From assembly GCA_964574815.1 (NCBI GenBank), contig CAZNPL010000007.1, positions 124,001 to 188,000 of the forward strand: a stretch of 64,000 nucleotides of DNA, given 5' to 3'. Shown piece after piece: positions 8,720-17,213 of the stretch; positions within the stretch are counted from its first letter, which is position 1; every line of letters starts with the position of its first letter. The stretch comes from CAZNPL01 sp964574815 (GTDB taxonomy: Bacteria; Planctomycetota; Phycisphaerae; UBA1845). A program made the position numbers and the translations under genes. Below the pieces are notes generated by a model. That model was given only the letters and a program-made list of their open reading frames with translations, was not told where the DNA came from and ran no database searches.

Positions 8720-9400
8720 ATGGGAAACGCGTTATTGAAAACCTACCACGTGCTCGCGGCTTTCGCACTGCTGAATCTCCTCGGGCTGGGCGTCGGCATC
8801 GCCTATCTGATCGCCACCGGGCGTCTGGACATCGAACGGGCCAGAGACATCGCCAAGGTAGTGCGGGGCGAAGACGAACCGGCTCCCACAGACTCGCCCG
8901 ACAGTCAAAACGAAGACGACGCGACGCAGGAAATCCCACCCGACCATGTCAGGAAGGATCATCACGTCCAGGACGAGATCCGCTGGCGCAACACCGATCG
9001 ATACCGCGCCCAGCTCGAACAACGTCTCAAGTTCATCAACGCCGCCCGCCTCGACGTCGAACGCAAGCGAGAAGAACTCGAACGCCTCAGTGAACGCCAA
9101 CGCGACGAAAAGGCACGACTGGCCCAAAGCGCCGCAAGTCCCGGCCGGAAGAAGGAAATCGAGATCATCGCTGCCCTGCGTCCCAAGGCCGCGCTGGAAC
9201 AGGTCATGGCCATGCCGGAGGCCGATGCCGCGCGCATTCTCTTCGAGCTCGACAACCGAAAAGTCAAGAAGATCTTCGAGGCCGCCAAGACAGACGCCGA
9301 GCTGAGCAGGCTCACGACCATACGCGAACTCATAAGCGATATCCGTGCTACGAGCGCGGACATGGCCTCCTCCTCCGAGCCGATTCGGAGCGAGTCATGA
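8720..9400 (+). CDS. MotE-like protein with MgtE N-terminal domain
   Basis: The 226-residue product has one N-terminal transmembrane helix (about 8-30, AAFALLNLLGLGVGIAYLI), an acidic linker, and a coiled coil at about 95-140. The C-terminal MgtE_N-like fold (LRPKAALEQVMAMPEADAA, ILFELDNRKVKKIFEA) resembles the middle domain of FliG. This layout matches MotE/YlxF proteins found between fliJ and fliK in other phyla, where MotE acts with motor proteins. The gene starts five bases after fliJ. Its stop overlaps the fliK ATG. Confidence 0.8.
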   Translation: MGNALLKTYHVLAAFALLNLLGLGVGIAYLIATGRLDIERARDIAKVVRGEDEPAPTDSPDSQNEDDATQEIPPDHVRKDHHVQDEIRWRNTDRYRAQLEQRLKFINAARLDVERKREELERLSERQRDEKARLAQSAASPGRKKEIEIIAALRPKAALEQVMAMPEADAARILFELDNRKVKKIFEAAKTDAELSRLTTIRELISDIRATSADMASSSEPIRSES

Positions 9401-10728
9401 TGACTGAGCCATTGCAAACTAACACGGTCGCACACTTGGCCGGCGAGGCACGCCCAGTCAACGATCGGGTGCGCGAACCGAACCGCAGCGACGCTCTTTT
9501 CGGCCAACTCCTTACCCTGAGAGCGACAGCTACGACTCCGCCGCCGTCGCTGCCTGATCTGCGCAGTGCGTTTTCCGAACTGAGACGGTCCCGGGGGGGG
9601 CGACGACTCGAAGGCGCACCGCGCAAGATGGAATCTCGCCCCGAAACTGACTCGCGAATCGCCGGTGCCACACGAGCAGCCCGTGAACAGGCTGGCGACA
9701 CGCAACGTCTCGCGTCGAATAGCGCACGAGCCGAGGCAGCCGACCACGCATCCCACGCAAACAGCAGCGACGCCCGCGCGACGCACCGGCAAACGTCGGC
9801 ACCACATGAACGCGGGGTGTTGCAGCCATCGGCTGGCGGGCAGCGCGCGTTTACCGAAACGCGCGCGGTCGAATCACGGAACGAGGGCCGCGCCGGCGAC
9901 CGTCCCAATACGGCTCAACCGTTGGCCCGAAATGCCGGCGCGGCGGCCCGCGCCACGCAGAGCGAATCAGCCCGCGGCACCCAAACGGCCTCCGTCTCAC
10001 TCGCAAACACGGCGTCGCCCCGGTCTTCGCACTCGGCGCCGCTCCAATCCAATTCCGGCGCCCTTCGCGGTGTGACCGGCGCGCCGGGCACCCGGACCTC
10101 TAGCGGCCAACCAACGCCGTCGGGGGCCCAAAACTCGGGAGACGCGGCATCTGCGGCACGCGCCAAGACCGGCGACCACGCCTCGCGAGCACTCGAGGCG
10201 AGCGATAAACAAGCACGTGCACTTAAGGATGGTCGGCCGCAACCCCGCACTGCGGCGATGATCGACCGAATCGCCCGCGTTGTGGGCGCCAGGGCAAACG
10301 GCAGGGCGACCATCGCGCACGTCCAACTCGATCCCCCTGAGTTGGGCCGCGTGCGCGTCGGGGTGCGCTTGCAAGACGAGACCGTTCAGATACGCCTGGC
10401 TACCGAAACGCCTGAGGGTCGTGATTCGTTGCAATCGCATATCAGCGCGTTGCGGGCCGCATTGGAGCAGCACGGCATTCGTGTCCAGCGCATCGATCTG
10501 CCGGTTCCAACAAACGGAGAATCAAACGACCCACAGCAAGCGGGTGTCTCCTACGACGCCGGCACACCGCAAGGCGACTTCGATGATTCCCACTCGCAGG
10601 AGAGCGGCGACATCGAGCCGCCCGAAACGGCGAGCGGCGAGCCGAAACGCGACGATCGCGATAACGGGGATGCACAGCTGAGTACGGAAACGAACCAGCG
10701 CACCGCCGGATTGGATGTGCGCGCTTAG
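9397..10728 (+). CDS. fliK: Flagellar hook-length control protein FliK
   Basis: This 443-residue protein has a long low-complexity N-terminal half rich in Ala, Arg, Ser, Thr and Gln, consistent with the extended ruler part of FliK. The C-terminal Flg_hook domain is at about residues 300-370 and contains VQLDPPELGRVRVGVRL and LRAALEQHGIRVQRIDL. The start overlaps the preceding stop (ATGA). FliK is exported and sets hook length by switching substrate specificity through FlhB. Its neighbours flgD and flgE encode the hook cap and hook. Confidence 0.88.
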   Translation: MMTEPLQTNTVAHLAGEARPVNDRVREPNRSDALFGQLLTLRATATTPPPSLPDLRSAFSELRRSRGGRRLEGAPRKMESRPETDSRIAGATRAAREQAGDTQRLASNSARAEAADHASHANSSDARATHRQTSAPHERGVLQPSAGGQRAFTETRAVESRNEGRAGDRPNTAQPLARNAGAAARATQSESARGTQTASVSLANTASPRSSHSAPLQSNSGALRGVTGAPGTRTSSGQPTPSGAQNSGDAASAARAKTGDHASRALEASDKQARALKDGRPQPRTAAMIDRIARVVGARANGRATIAHVQLDPPELGRVRVGVRLQDETVQIRLATETPEGRDSLQSHISALRAALEQHGIRVQRIDLPVPTNGESNDPQQAGVSYDAGTPQGDFDDSHSQESGDIEPPETASGEPKRDDRDNGDAQLSTETNQRTAGLDVRA

Positions 10729-10760
10729 TGCAGTATGAAGCGATTCGAGAGGGCCAGGCC

Positions 10761-11360
10761 ATGGACGTCAGCGCGATCACGACAAACCCGGCGCGAAACA
10801 CAACCGCCGCGAACGGAACCGCCGAGCTGACCGGCAACGACTTCCTCCAACTGCTCGTGACGCAGTTGGTCAACCAGGACCCGCTCGCCCCAACCAGCAA
10901 CGAAGAGCTGCTTCAGCAACTATCGTCCATTCGCGACATACAGCTCTCGACTACGCTGGTGGACTCGCTCGAAACGCTGACAGGAAACCAGCGCTACGGC
11001 GCCGCCGCGGCCCTGATCGGGAAGAGCGTTGCGGGACGCATTGGCGACGAGGCCACCGGCTACGAAACCATCAGTGGCCTGGTTGTCGGCGTTCGCTTCG
11101 ACGCTCAGGGAAACGTCTCGCTCGAGCTCGATTCCGGCCGGCAGCTTCCGCTCGAACGACTCGAATCGGTCACGACGCCCGAACACACCGCCGAATCGCT
11201 CATCGGTCGGAGCGTGCGGGGAATCGACCGCACCCGCGACGAGCCCACCCCGGTTTCGGGCATCGTCACCGGCGTTCGGTTGGAAGAGAACGGTCAGGCC
11301 TTACTCGAGTTGGATACCGGCGAAAGTCTGCGCATGCGCGATTTGACGGCGTCGGTTTAA
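10761..11360 (+). CDS. flgD: Flagellar hook assembly protein FlgD
   Basis: FlgD is the hook cap that guides hook subunits into place. The N-terminal family motif NDFLQLLVTQLVNQDPLAP is clear. SSIRDIQLSTTLVDSL follows, and the C-terminal half repeats a small beta module (GKSVAGRIG..., GRSVRGIDR...). The ATG at 10761 is preferred because GAGAGGG lies seven bases upstream; a GTG at 10728 overlaps the fliK stop and would add 11 residues. The predicted length is 199 residues, close to the family norm. Confidence 0.9.
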   Translation: MDVSAITTNPARNTTAANGTAELTGNDFLQLLVTQLVNQDPLAPTSNEELLQQLSSIRDIQLSTTLVDSLETLTGNQRYGAAAALIGKSVAGRIGDEATGYETISGLVVGVRFDAQGNVSLELDSGRQLPLERLESVTTPEHTAESLIGRSVRGIDRTRDEPTPVSGIVTGVRLEENGQALLELDTGESLRMRDLTASV

Positions 11361-11482
11361 AGCATGAGAGAAGGCGGCTCGGGCGTACGAGTTCCAAGTA
11401 CCCGCCGCCGCAGTTGGGTCCGTGGTCCGGAGTGACGCGGTCAATGATGCCAGGACGGCGTGAATTCGTGGTCTCACGGTGG

Positions 11483-11518
11483 GTCAGGCCTCCGGCGTTC
11501 CGCAACGCCGGGCCTGAC
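11483..11518 (+). promoter_or_regulatory. Stable hairpin in the flgD-flgE spacer
   Basis: An inverted repeat of 15 base pairs with a two-base bulge and a four-base loop lies just before the flgE ribosome site. The arms are GTCAGGCC(TC)CGGCGTT and AACGCCGGGCCTGAC. No T-run follows, so it is not a standard terminator. It could be a partial terminator, an RNA-processing site or a translational control element for the abundant hook protein. Confidence 0.6.
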
Positions 11519-11533
11519 GGGAGCAACACGGAT

Positions 11534-13228
11534 ATGGCACTCACCGGCGCCATGCTGACGGCATTCACAGGGATCGAATCCAACCAGTTCGCGGTCGAGA
11601 CGATCGGTAACAACGTCGCCAACGTGAACACGACGGCGTACAAGAGCTCGCGAGCACATTTCGAGTCGCTGCTGTACCGCACGCTCGAAGAGGGCACCGC
11701 GCCGGACGCGGAGCAGGGCGGAACCAATCCCCTCCAGGTCGGACACGGCAGCGGTGTCGCCGCCACACAGCGCAGTTTCGTACAGGGCGGAACCGAGCGC
11801 ACCGGCGTCCTCTCCGACCTTGCCATCGACGGCGAAGGGTTCTTCATCCTCGATGGGCCCGAAGGAGACCGGGCCTACACCCGCGATGGGGCCTTCAGCC
11901 TTAATGAGGAGTACACCCTGGTCGCCGCCAACGGTTCCTTCGTTCAGGGCTATGCCGCGTCCGAGGACGGCACGATCGATACCGGAAGTCTGACGAACCT
12001 CCTCATCCCGCTCGGCGGACTCTCAAGCGCGGCCGCCACAACGGAGGCGATCCTGACCGGGAACCTGGACGCCGCGGGCGACCTGGCCGCCTCCGGCTCG
12101 CAAGCCGTCTCCAACGCAATGACCACGATCAGCGGAACCCCGGCCACCGCCGCCACCGCCTTGACGTCGCTCGTGGATCAGACCGACGTAGCGCTGTTCA
12201 ATAACGGCGACGTCATTGCCATACGTGGCGTGCAAAAGGGCGGCATCGATATTCCCGACGGCCGTTTCATCGTCGGCACCGACGGCTCCACATACGGCGA
12301 ATTAGCCGACTTTCTTGAATCGCTGTTCGCCATCGACACTAGCGCCTCCGCCGCAGGAACACCGGGCGTGACCATCTCGGACGGGGCTCTTGCGCCGGCG
12401 GGCGCCCTGCTGATTTCGGCGAATGTCGGCGACGTCAACGCCATCTCCATCGACGCGGCCTCGATCCGCAACGACACCACCGGAACCGCCCCATTCGAGT
12501 TCACCACCACGCCCGCAACCGGCGAAGGCGCCACAACAAGCTTCCTTGTCTTCGACTCCCTTGGCACACCCATCGACGTGCGCCTGCGCTTCGCATTGGA
12601 ACAGCGAACCAGCGGAGGAAATCAGTGGCGGTTCACCGCGGAGTCGCCCGACGCCAACGGCGTTCCGGAACTCGTCGGCCAGGGAACCGTCAGCTTCGAT
12701 CTAAACGGGCGGCTCGTCAACGCAACGGGAACGCGACTGAACATACCGCACGACAACACCGGCGCCGTCTCACCGCTCTCGCTGAATCTGGACTTCTCCG
12801 ACCTGACCGGCCTGACCGCCTCCGACGGCGAATCCTCCGTGACCCTGAAAACGCAGGACGGTTTCGCCGAAGGGACGCTCAGCGGCTACAAGATCGACGA
12901 CGAGGGCATCATCTCGGGAACGTTTTCCAACGGGCAGGAGAGCGTGCTCGGGCAGGTTGCGCTGGCTACCTTCGCCAATAACCTGGGGCTGGTTGCCCGA
13001 AGCCAGAACGAGTTTGTGGTCGGCGTTAACTCGGGTCCGCCCATGATTCAGGCGCCCAGGACCAACTCCGCCGGCAGAATCAACTCCGCAGAACTGGAGT
13101 TGAGTAATGTGGACCTCCCGAGGGAGCTTATCGGACTGATCACGGCATCGACCGGCTTTTCCGCCGCCAGCCGCGCTGTCCGGACGGCCGATGACATGTT
13201 GCAGGAGCTGATGTTGCTGGTGCGATAA
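11534..13228 (+). CDS. flgE: Flagellar hook protein FlgE
   Basis: This 564-residue protein is a large FlgE. It begins MALTGAMLTAFTGIESNQFA and carries the hook/rod signature NNVANVNTTAYKSSR. The middle region is the long variable D2/D3 part. The C-terminal D0 helix (SRAVRTADDMLQELMLL) is intact. The start is chosen because GGGAG lies ten bases upstream and the conserved N-terminus begins there. The upstream in-frame extension would run through the spacer hairpin. At 564 residues it is longer than the enterobacterial FlgE of about 400, as in several other phyla. Confidence 0.94.
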   Translation: MALTGAMLTAFTGIESNQFAVETIGNNVANVNTTAYKSSRAHFESLLYRTLEEGTAPDAEQGGTNPLQVGHGSGVAATQRSFVQGGTERTGVLSDLAIDGEGFFILDGPEGDRAYTRDGAFSLNEEYTLVAANGSFVQGYAASEDGTIDTGSLTNLLIPLGGLSSAAATTEAILTGNLDAAGDLAASGSQAVSNAMTTISGTPATAATALTSLVDQTDVALFNNGDVIAIRGVQKGGIDIPDGRFIVGTDGSTYGELADFLESLFAIDTSASAAGTPGVTISDGALAPAGALLISANVGDVNAISIDAASIRNDTTGTAPFEFTTTPATGEGATTSFLVFDSLGTPIDVRLRFALEQRTSGGNQWRFTAESPDANGVPELVGQGTVSFDLNGRLVNATGTRLNIPHDNTGAVSPLSLNLDFSDLTGLTASDGESSVTLKTQDGFAEGTLSGYKIDDEGIISGTFSNGQESVLGQVALATFANNLGLVARSQNEFVVGVNSGPPMIQAPRTNSAGRINSAELELSNVDLPRELIGLITASTGFSAASRAVRTADDMLQELMLLVR

Positions 13229-13270
13229 GGCGTGCAGCGTCACGCGGCGCTTCCAGCGCAGATTTGAACG

Positions 13271-13465
13271 ATGATCTTTCTCACGCGACTCAACCGGGCG
13301 CCGGTCGTGGTGAATGCCGAATTGATCAAGTTGATCGAGTCCACGCCGGACACGCTGATCACCTTGATCAACGGGGATCACTTTATGGTCCGCGAGTCCG
13401 TCCAGGACGTGGTGGACAAGGCGATCGAGTACGCCCGGCAGGTGCGTGGCTTCAAGGTCGTGTAA
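13271..13465 (+). CDS. flbD: FlbD/SwrD family flagellar protein
   Basis: This 64-residue protein matches the small FlbD (SwrD) family. It starts MIFLTRLNRAPVVVNAELI and continues with the conserved IESTPDTLITLINGDHFMV. It is found between flgE and the motor genes in Bacillus and many other bacteria, where SwrD raises motor torque. It should not be confused with the Caulobacter regulator of the same name. It starts 42 bases after flgE. Confidence 0.9.
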   Translation: MIFLTRLNRAPVVVNAELIKLIESTPDTLITLINGDHFMVRESVQDVVDKAIEYARQVRGFKVV

Positions 13466-13478
13466 CACGAGCCGGGGC

Positions 13479-13495
13479 GTGGCACGGCCGCCGCG
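13479..13495 (+). promoter_or_regulatory. Possible sigma-54 site or hairpin before motA
   Basis: GTGGCACGGCCGCCGCG has a perfect TGGCACGG -24 element and a GC dinucleotide at the correct 10-base spacing. However, the -12 box has CC in place of TT. The same bases also form an inverted repeat (GGCACG...CGTGCC). It may be a weak internal promoter for motA, or only a structured spacer. Confidence 0.3.
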
Positions 13496-13583
13496 TGCCG
13501 CGATCCGTCAAGGCGAATCGGCCGCGCGACGATAGTCTCGACAGTCGCGCTCCAAGGCGCCGCGGAATGGACAGAGGGTAACG

Positions 13584-14354
13584 ATGGATTTCGCTACGAT
13601 TATCGGTCTTATCAGCGGCATCGCCCTGATCCTCTGGGCCGTCATGTCCAAGAGTTCCGTCGGTGTCTTCCTGGACGGCGGTTCAATCGCCATCGTGGTG
13701 GGAGGGTCCGTGGCGGCCGTGTTGATCGCGTTCCCCCTCAAGAACGTCCTCGGCCTGGCAGGCGTGCTGAAAAAGACGTTCTTCGCCAAACCGACCGCGC
13801 CGCTTCAGCTAATCCAGGACATGGTTCGTTACGCGGAGACCGCGCGTCGCGACGGGATCCTGGCCCTCGAAAACGCCGTGGACGAAGGCTCCGACCCGTT
13901 TCTGGTCAGTGGGATCCAGATGGCCGTCGACGGGACCGACCCCGATGTGGTCGAGCAGATGCTTACCAGCGAACTGGATGCGCTCGCTCAACGCCACGAG
14001 AACGGCAAGTCCCTCCTGGACACCCTTGGCAAATACGCCCCCGCCTTCGGCATGATCGGGACCCTCGTCGGCCTGGTCATCATGCTCCAGAACATGAACG
14101 ACCCCTCGAAGATCGGCCCGGGCATGGCGATCGCGCTGCTCACGACACTTTACGGCTCTCTGGTAGCCAACCTGATCGCGCTGCCCCTGAGCGACAAGCT
14201 CGCGGTCCGCAGCACGGAAGAGCTGCTGATCAAATCAATCATTATTCGGGGTATCCTCGCGATCCAGTCGGGTGACAACCCCCGCATCGTCGAACAGAAG
14301 CTGAAGACCTTCCTGCCGAACCGCCTGCGAAGCGGTGAAAGGCAGGCGGCCTAG
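13584..14354 (+). CDS. motA: Flagellar motor stator protein MotA
   Basis: The 256-residue product is a MotA/PomA-type stator subunit with four predicted membrane helices. Two are near the N-terminus (FATIIGLISGIALILWAVM and GGSIAIVVGGSVAAVLIAF) and two near the C-terminus (FGMIGTLVGLVIMLQNM and AIALLTTLYGSLVANLIAL). The cytoplasmic loop between them holds the charged region that faces FliG. GAGGG precedes the ATG. It pairs with motB, 12 bases downstream. The ion used cannot be told from this sequence alone. Confidence 0.94.
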   Translation: MDFATIIGLISGIALILWAVMSKSSVGVFLDGGSIAIVVGGSVAAVLIAFPLKNVLGLAGVLKKTFFAKPTAPLQLIQDMVRYAETARRDGILALENAVDEGSDPFLVSGIQMAVDGTDPDVVEQMLTSELDALAQRHENGKSLLDTLGKYAPAFGMIGTLVGLVIMLQNMNDPSKIGPGMAIALLTTLYGSLVANLIALPLSDKLAVRSTEELLIKSIIIRGILAIQSGDNPRIVEQKLKTFLPNRLRSGERQAA

Positions 14355-14366
14355 AGGCGCCGGTCG

Positions 14367-15125
14367 ATGAAGAAACGCCATAAATGTCCGCCGCCGGGGG
14401 CACCGAGCTGGATGGTCACCTACGGTGACATGATGACGTTGCTGCTCTGCTTTTTCGTCATTCTGGTTTCGATGAGCGAGATCAAGAAAGACCAGAAGTT
14501 TCAGGAAGTGCTGGACTCGATCCGCTCCGCCTTCGGCTACGACGGCCATCTGGGCACGGTCCCCATCGCCAACCCGAGCCAGAACAGCCTTGTCGAGCAG
14601 CTTCGCAAGGTCATCGTCCCGGAGCTCATCAAGAAAGAGGGAGATTCGCCGGAGGAAGGTATTGACGGCCGCGTCTTCAGAGTCACCAACATTCGCGACG
14701 GCATCCACGTAGAGGTCGGGGGGCGTATCAGCTTTGATCGCTTCGAGGCCGATCTCAAGCCAGAAGGGAGGGTGTTGCTCCAGCGCCTCGCCTCGAAGGT
14801 CGTGGGACACAACACGATTCTCAAGGTGAGGGGCCACGCCACACGCGAGCCCCTGCCAGCCGTTTCCCCCTTCAGCGACCCGATGGAGCTGTCTCTGGCC
14901 CGGGCACGGACCGTTGCCGCCGCCCTGGAGGAATTCGGCATCCGCCCCGAGCGTCTTCGAATCGTCGGAGCGGGAGCGCACGAGCCGCTTGTGCGGCAGG
15001 CGTACTCCGAAAGCCGCAGAGCCGTCAATCGCCGCGTCGAGGTCATCGTGACCGAGGCCATTGTTGATGATTACGCAGGGCAGTTGATGCCCGCCGACGT
15101 AAAGGACGCCGATCATGGCGGATGA
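14367..15125 (+). CDS. motB: Flagellar motor stator protein MotB
   Basis: This 252-residue protein has the MotB plan. One N-terminal membrane helix includes the ion-binding aspartate region SWMVTYGDMMTLLLCFFVILV. A plug/linker follows, then a periplasmic OmpA-like peptidoglycan-binding domain with LSLARARTVAAALEEFGI and SRRAVNRRVEVIV. MotB anchors the stator to the cell wall, which implies peptidoglycan in this organism. Its 3' end overlaps fliL by 11 bases. Confidence 0.94.
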   Translation: MKKRHKCPPPGAPSWMVTYGDMMTLLLCFFVILVSMSEIKKDQKFQEVLDSIRSAFGYDGHLGTVPIANPSQNSLVEQLRKVIVPELIKKEGDSPEEGIDGRVFRVTNIRDGIHVEVGGRISFDRFEADLKPEGRVLLQRLASKVVGHNTILKVRGHATREPLPAVSPFSDPMELSLARARTVAAALEEFGIRPERLRIVGAGAHEPLVRQAYSESRRAVNRRVEVIVTEAIVDDYAGQLMPADVKDADHGG

Positions 15126-15639
15126 GAAACAAGGAACCAAGGACGAGACACAGACCCGTCCCGGCCGGCGGTGGAAGCCCCTGGTGGTTGTCGCCGTCCT
15201 GATGCTGGGAGAGGCGGTCGGGATATTTGTACTGTTAAAGCTGGTCAACCCGGCGCCTCAGTCGGCCCTTGCAGCCGAGGGGCCCGAGCTCGACGCGGAT
15301 CCGTTCAATCTCAAGGAAGAGGTCGAGGTGCCGATCTGCGAAGTCAGCGCGTTCAACAAAAAGGAGGGACGCCTTTACGTCTACAACGCCCAGATATCAG
15401 TGTTGGTAGCGGCGGAAGATCGCGACGCCGTCCTGCGCTTCGCCGAGGCCAGGGAGCAGTCCATCAAGGACCGCATACAGGTCGTGTTCCGCTCCGCCGA
15501 CCCCAAAGACATCAATGATCCGGCGCTCCAGACGATCAAGCGCCAGTTGCTCTTCGAGCTCAACAATCTGCTCGGCGGCAAGGAGCTGATACGCAAAATT
15601 CTCATTCCCAAATTACTGCAGTCACGGGCGAACCTTTGA
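15115..15639 (+). CDS. fliL: Flagellar basal body-associated protein FliL
   Basis: The 174-residue product has one N-terminal membrane helix (about 21-43, VVVAVLMLGEAVGIFVLLKLV) followed by a periplasmic domain. The conserved FliL tail includes DPALQTIKRQLLFELNNLL. FliL forms rings around the stator and stabilises it. The start overlaps the end of motB. Confidence 0.88.
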   Translation: MADEKQGTKDETQTRPGRRWKPLVVVAVLMLGEAVGIFVLLKLVNPAPQSALAAEGPELDADPFNLKEEVEVPICEVSAFNKKEGRLYVYNAQISVLVAAEDRDAVLRFAEAREQSIKDRIQVVFRSADPKDINDPALQTIKRQLLFELNNLLGGKELIRKILIPKLLQSRANL

Positions 15640-15693
15640 TTGCGGGCCGATCCGCCATCACGTCGATAGACAGGCACGAAAGGATGCGCCTGA

Positions 15694-16347
15694 ATGTCCC
15701 AAGAGCCGCACGATCCATCACAACAGAACCCGGGCGCCGAATCGGCTACTCCGCCGGGCGGTGACGCGCCTGCTTCCGGACCGTTGGGTCAGCAGGACAT
15801 TAACGCGTTGCAAGCGGGCGCCGAAGGAGGGTCCGGCACGCCCGCCGACGCCGCAGGGCCCGAACAGACCGACCGCCGAGGTGCTGCGGAGTCAGATGCC
15901 GCGCACGATGAACCGGAATCCGAAGAGCAACGCTCGAGCGAGGCAAGAGCGGACCGGTCCGAGGCGCGGGACGATGAAAATGCCGGAACCGCAGCTGGGG
16001 CCGAAGCGTACGCAGATGCTCCGGCACCCGAGGTCGAGACGCGGCCCGTCGAACTTCCCGACTTCTCCGACGAGCAGTCGGCGAATGCACAGAGGGACAT
16101 CTCCGTTTTGCGAGACGTGGACCTGAAGGTCCACATCGAACTGGGCCGTACCATGATGTACATCGAGGACATCCTCAAGCTTGCCGAGGGAAGCGTGGTG
16201 GCGCTCGATAACCTCGCCGGCGATCCCGTGGATGTGTACGTGAACGGTCGGCTGGTGGCTCGGGGCGAAGTCCTTGTGCTTAACGATAACTTCTGCGTCC
16301 GTGTCAGCGAGATCGTGGAGGGGCCTCAAAGTGTGCCCGTGGCCTGA
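15694..16347 (+). CDS. fliN: FliN-type switch protein with FliM-like N-terminal motif
   Basis: The 217-residue protein is twice the usual FliN length. The C-terminal SpoA/FliN domain (about 132-213) has VDLKVHIELGRTMMYIEDIL and VNGRLVARGEVLVLNDNFCV, which are typical FliN. The extra N-terminal 130 residues are Pro-, Ala-, Glu- and Gln-rich and probably disordered. Within them, residues 31-42 read LGQQDINALQAG. This closely resembles the LSQ(E/N)EIDALL peptide by which FliM and FliY bind CheY-P. No CheC-like middle domain is present, so this is not a normal FliY. No fliM occurs in this cluster, although fliL-fliM-fliN/Y is the usual order. Confidence 0.88.
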   Translation: MSQEPHDPSQQNPGAESATPPGGDAPASGPLGQQDINALQAGAEGGSGTPADAAGPEQTDRRGAAESDAAHDEPESEEQRSSEARADRSEARDDENAGTAAGAEAYADAPAPEVETRPVELPDFSDEQSANAQRDISVLRDVDLKVHIELGRTMMYIEDILKLAEGSVVALDNLAGDPVDVYVNGRLVARGEVLVLNDNFCVRVSEIVEGPQSVPVA

Positions 16348-17119
16348 GCGACATCGCCATTCAAGCAGGTCGCGCACCGCAGTGCTCCTCGGAGTGAGCG
16401 CTGTTCTCGTCGCGTTCATGCCGGTCGTCGCCGGCGATCCGAGCGAGGTCCCGACGCGCGAGCCGGCCGCTAGCGCTAATGTGGCGATGGCGTTGGAAGC
16501 CGTATCACCACCCACGGAGCCACCCGAACAGTCGGCAGCGAGTGAGCCGCAGTCTCGCGCCATGGCATCGGAGCTGAAAGAGAGTGCGGGCATCGACGAA
16601 CGGATTCCCATCCAGCGGTCCGCGCTCAAGGCGACAGGCAGCCCGGCCGCCGCATCGTGGCATCGTAGTGGATTGATCCCATTGCTCACGGTGTTGACTG
16701 CGATCGCCGTGGCGGTGTGGTTGGCCAAGCGGCTCCTTAAGGGCGGCCACACGCCGCGCGGAGACGTGCTTCAGGTGATGGCCCGCACGCATCTTTCCCC
16801 GAAGCAGAGCATTGCGCTGGTGCAGATGGGCGGTCGTCTTGTCTTCGTCGGCATCACGCCCGGTCACATCACCGGACTGCGCGTTGTGGCTGATCATGAC
16901 GAGGCCGCGTGGCTTCGCGGGCGCCTGCGCGCCGGCGCCACGAGAGCCGAGCAGGCCGAGTTTGACCGGCTCCTCAATACCGAGGGCGTGTCTCTGAGCG
17001 AGGCATTGGAGTCGCAAGCCGAGGCGCAGATCGAGCCCGTTCAACGCATGATGGAGACGCGGAGAAACCTGAGAGGTCTGCTGGATCAACTGAAATCGCA
17101 TCAGAAGATGAGAACGTGA
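16331..17119 (+). CDS. fliO: Flagellar biosynthesis protein FliO-like
   Basis: The 262-residue product has a signal-like N-terminal hydrophobic segment (TAVLLGVSAVLVAFMPVVAG). A Pro/Glu-rich stretch, a second membrane helix (IPLLTVLTAIAVAVWLAKRLL) and a FliO-like cytoplasmic domain follow. LSPKQSIALVQMGGRLVFVGI is a typical FliO motif. GTG at 16331 is chosen because GGAGGGG lies seven bases upstream; this gives a 17-base overlap with fliN. FliO helps assemble the FliP-FliR export core, and fliP follows directly. Confidence 0.82.
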   Translation: MCPWPERHRHSSRSRTAVLLGVSAVLVAFMPVVAGDPSEVPTREPAASANVAMALEAVSPPTEPPEQSAASEPQSRAMASELKESAGIDERIPIQRSALKATGSPAAASWHRSGLIPLLTVLTAIAVAVWLAKRLLKGGHTPRGDVLQVMARTHLSPKQSIALVQMGGRLVFVGITPGHITGLRVVADHDEAAWLRGRLRAGATRAEQAEFDRLLNTEGVSLSEALESQAEAQIEPVQRMMETRRNLRGLLDQLKSHQKMRT

Positions 17120-17213
17120 AAGGCCGGTCAGCCGGCCGGTAGATGAGGCGTGGCAGCTTCGCCGTCGGGGCGCCGGCCGAAAATGGACCGCTTCAGCGCT
17201 AGGGAGAGGCGCA

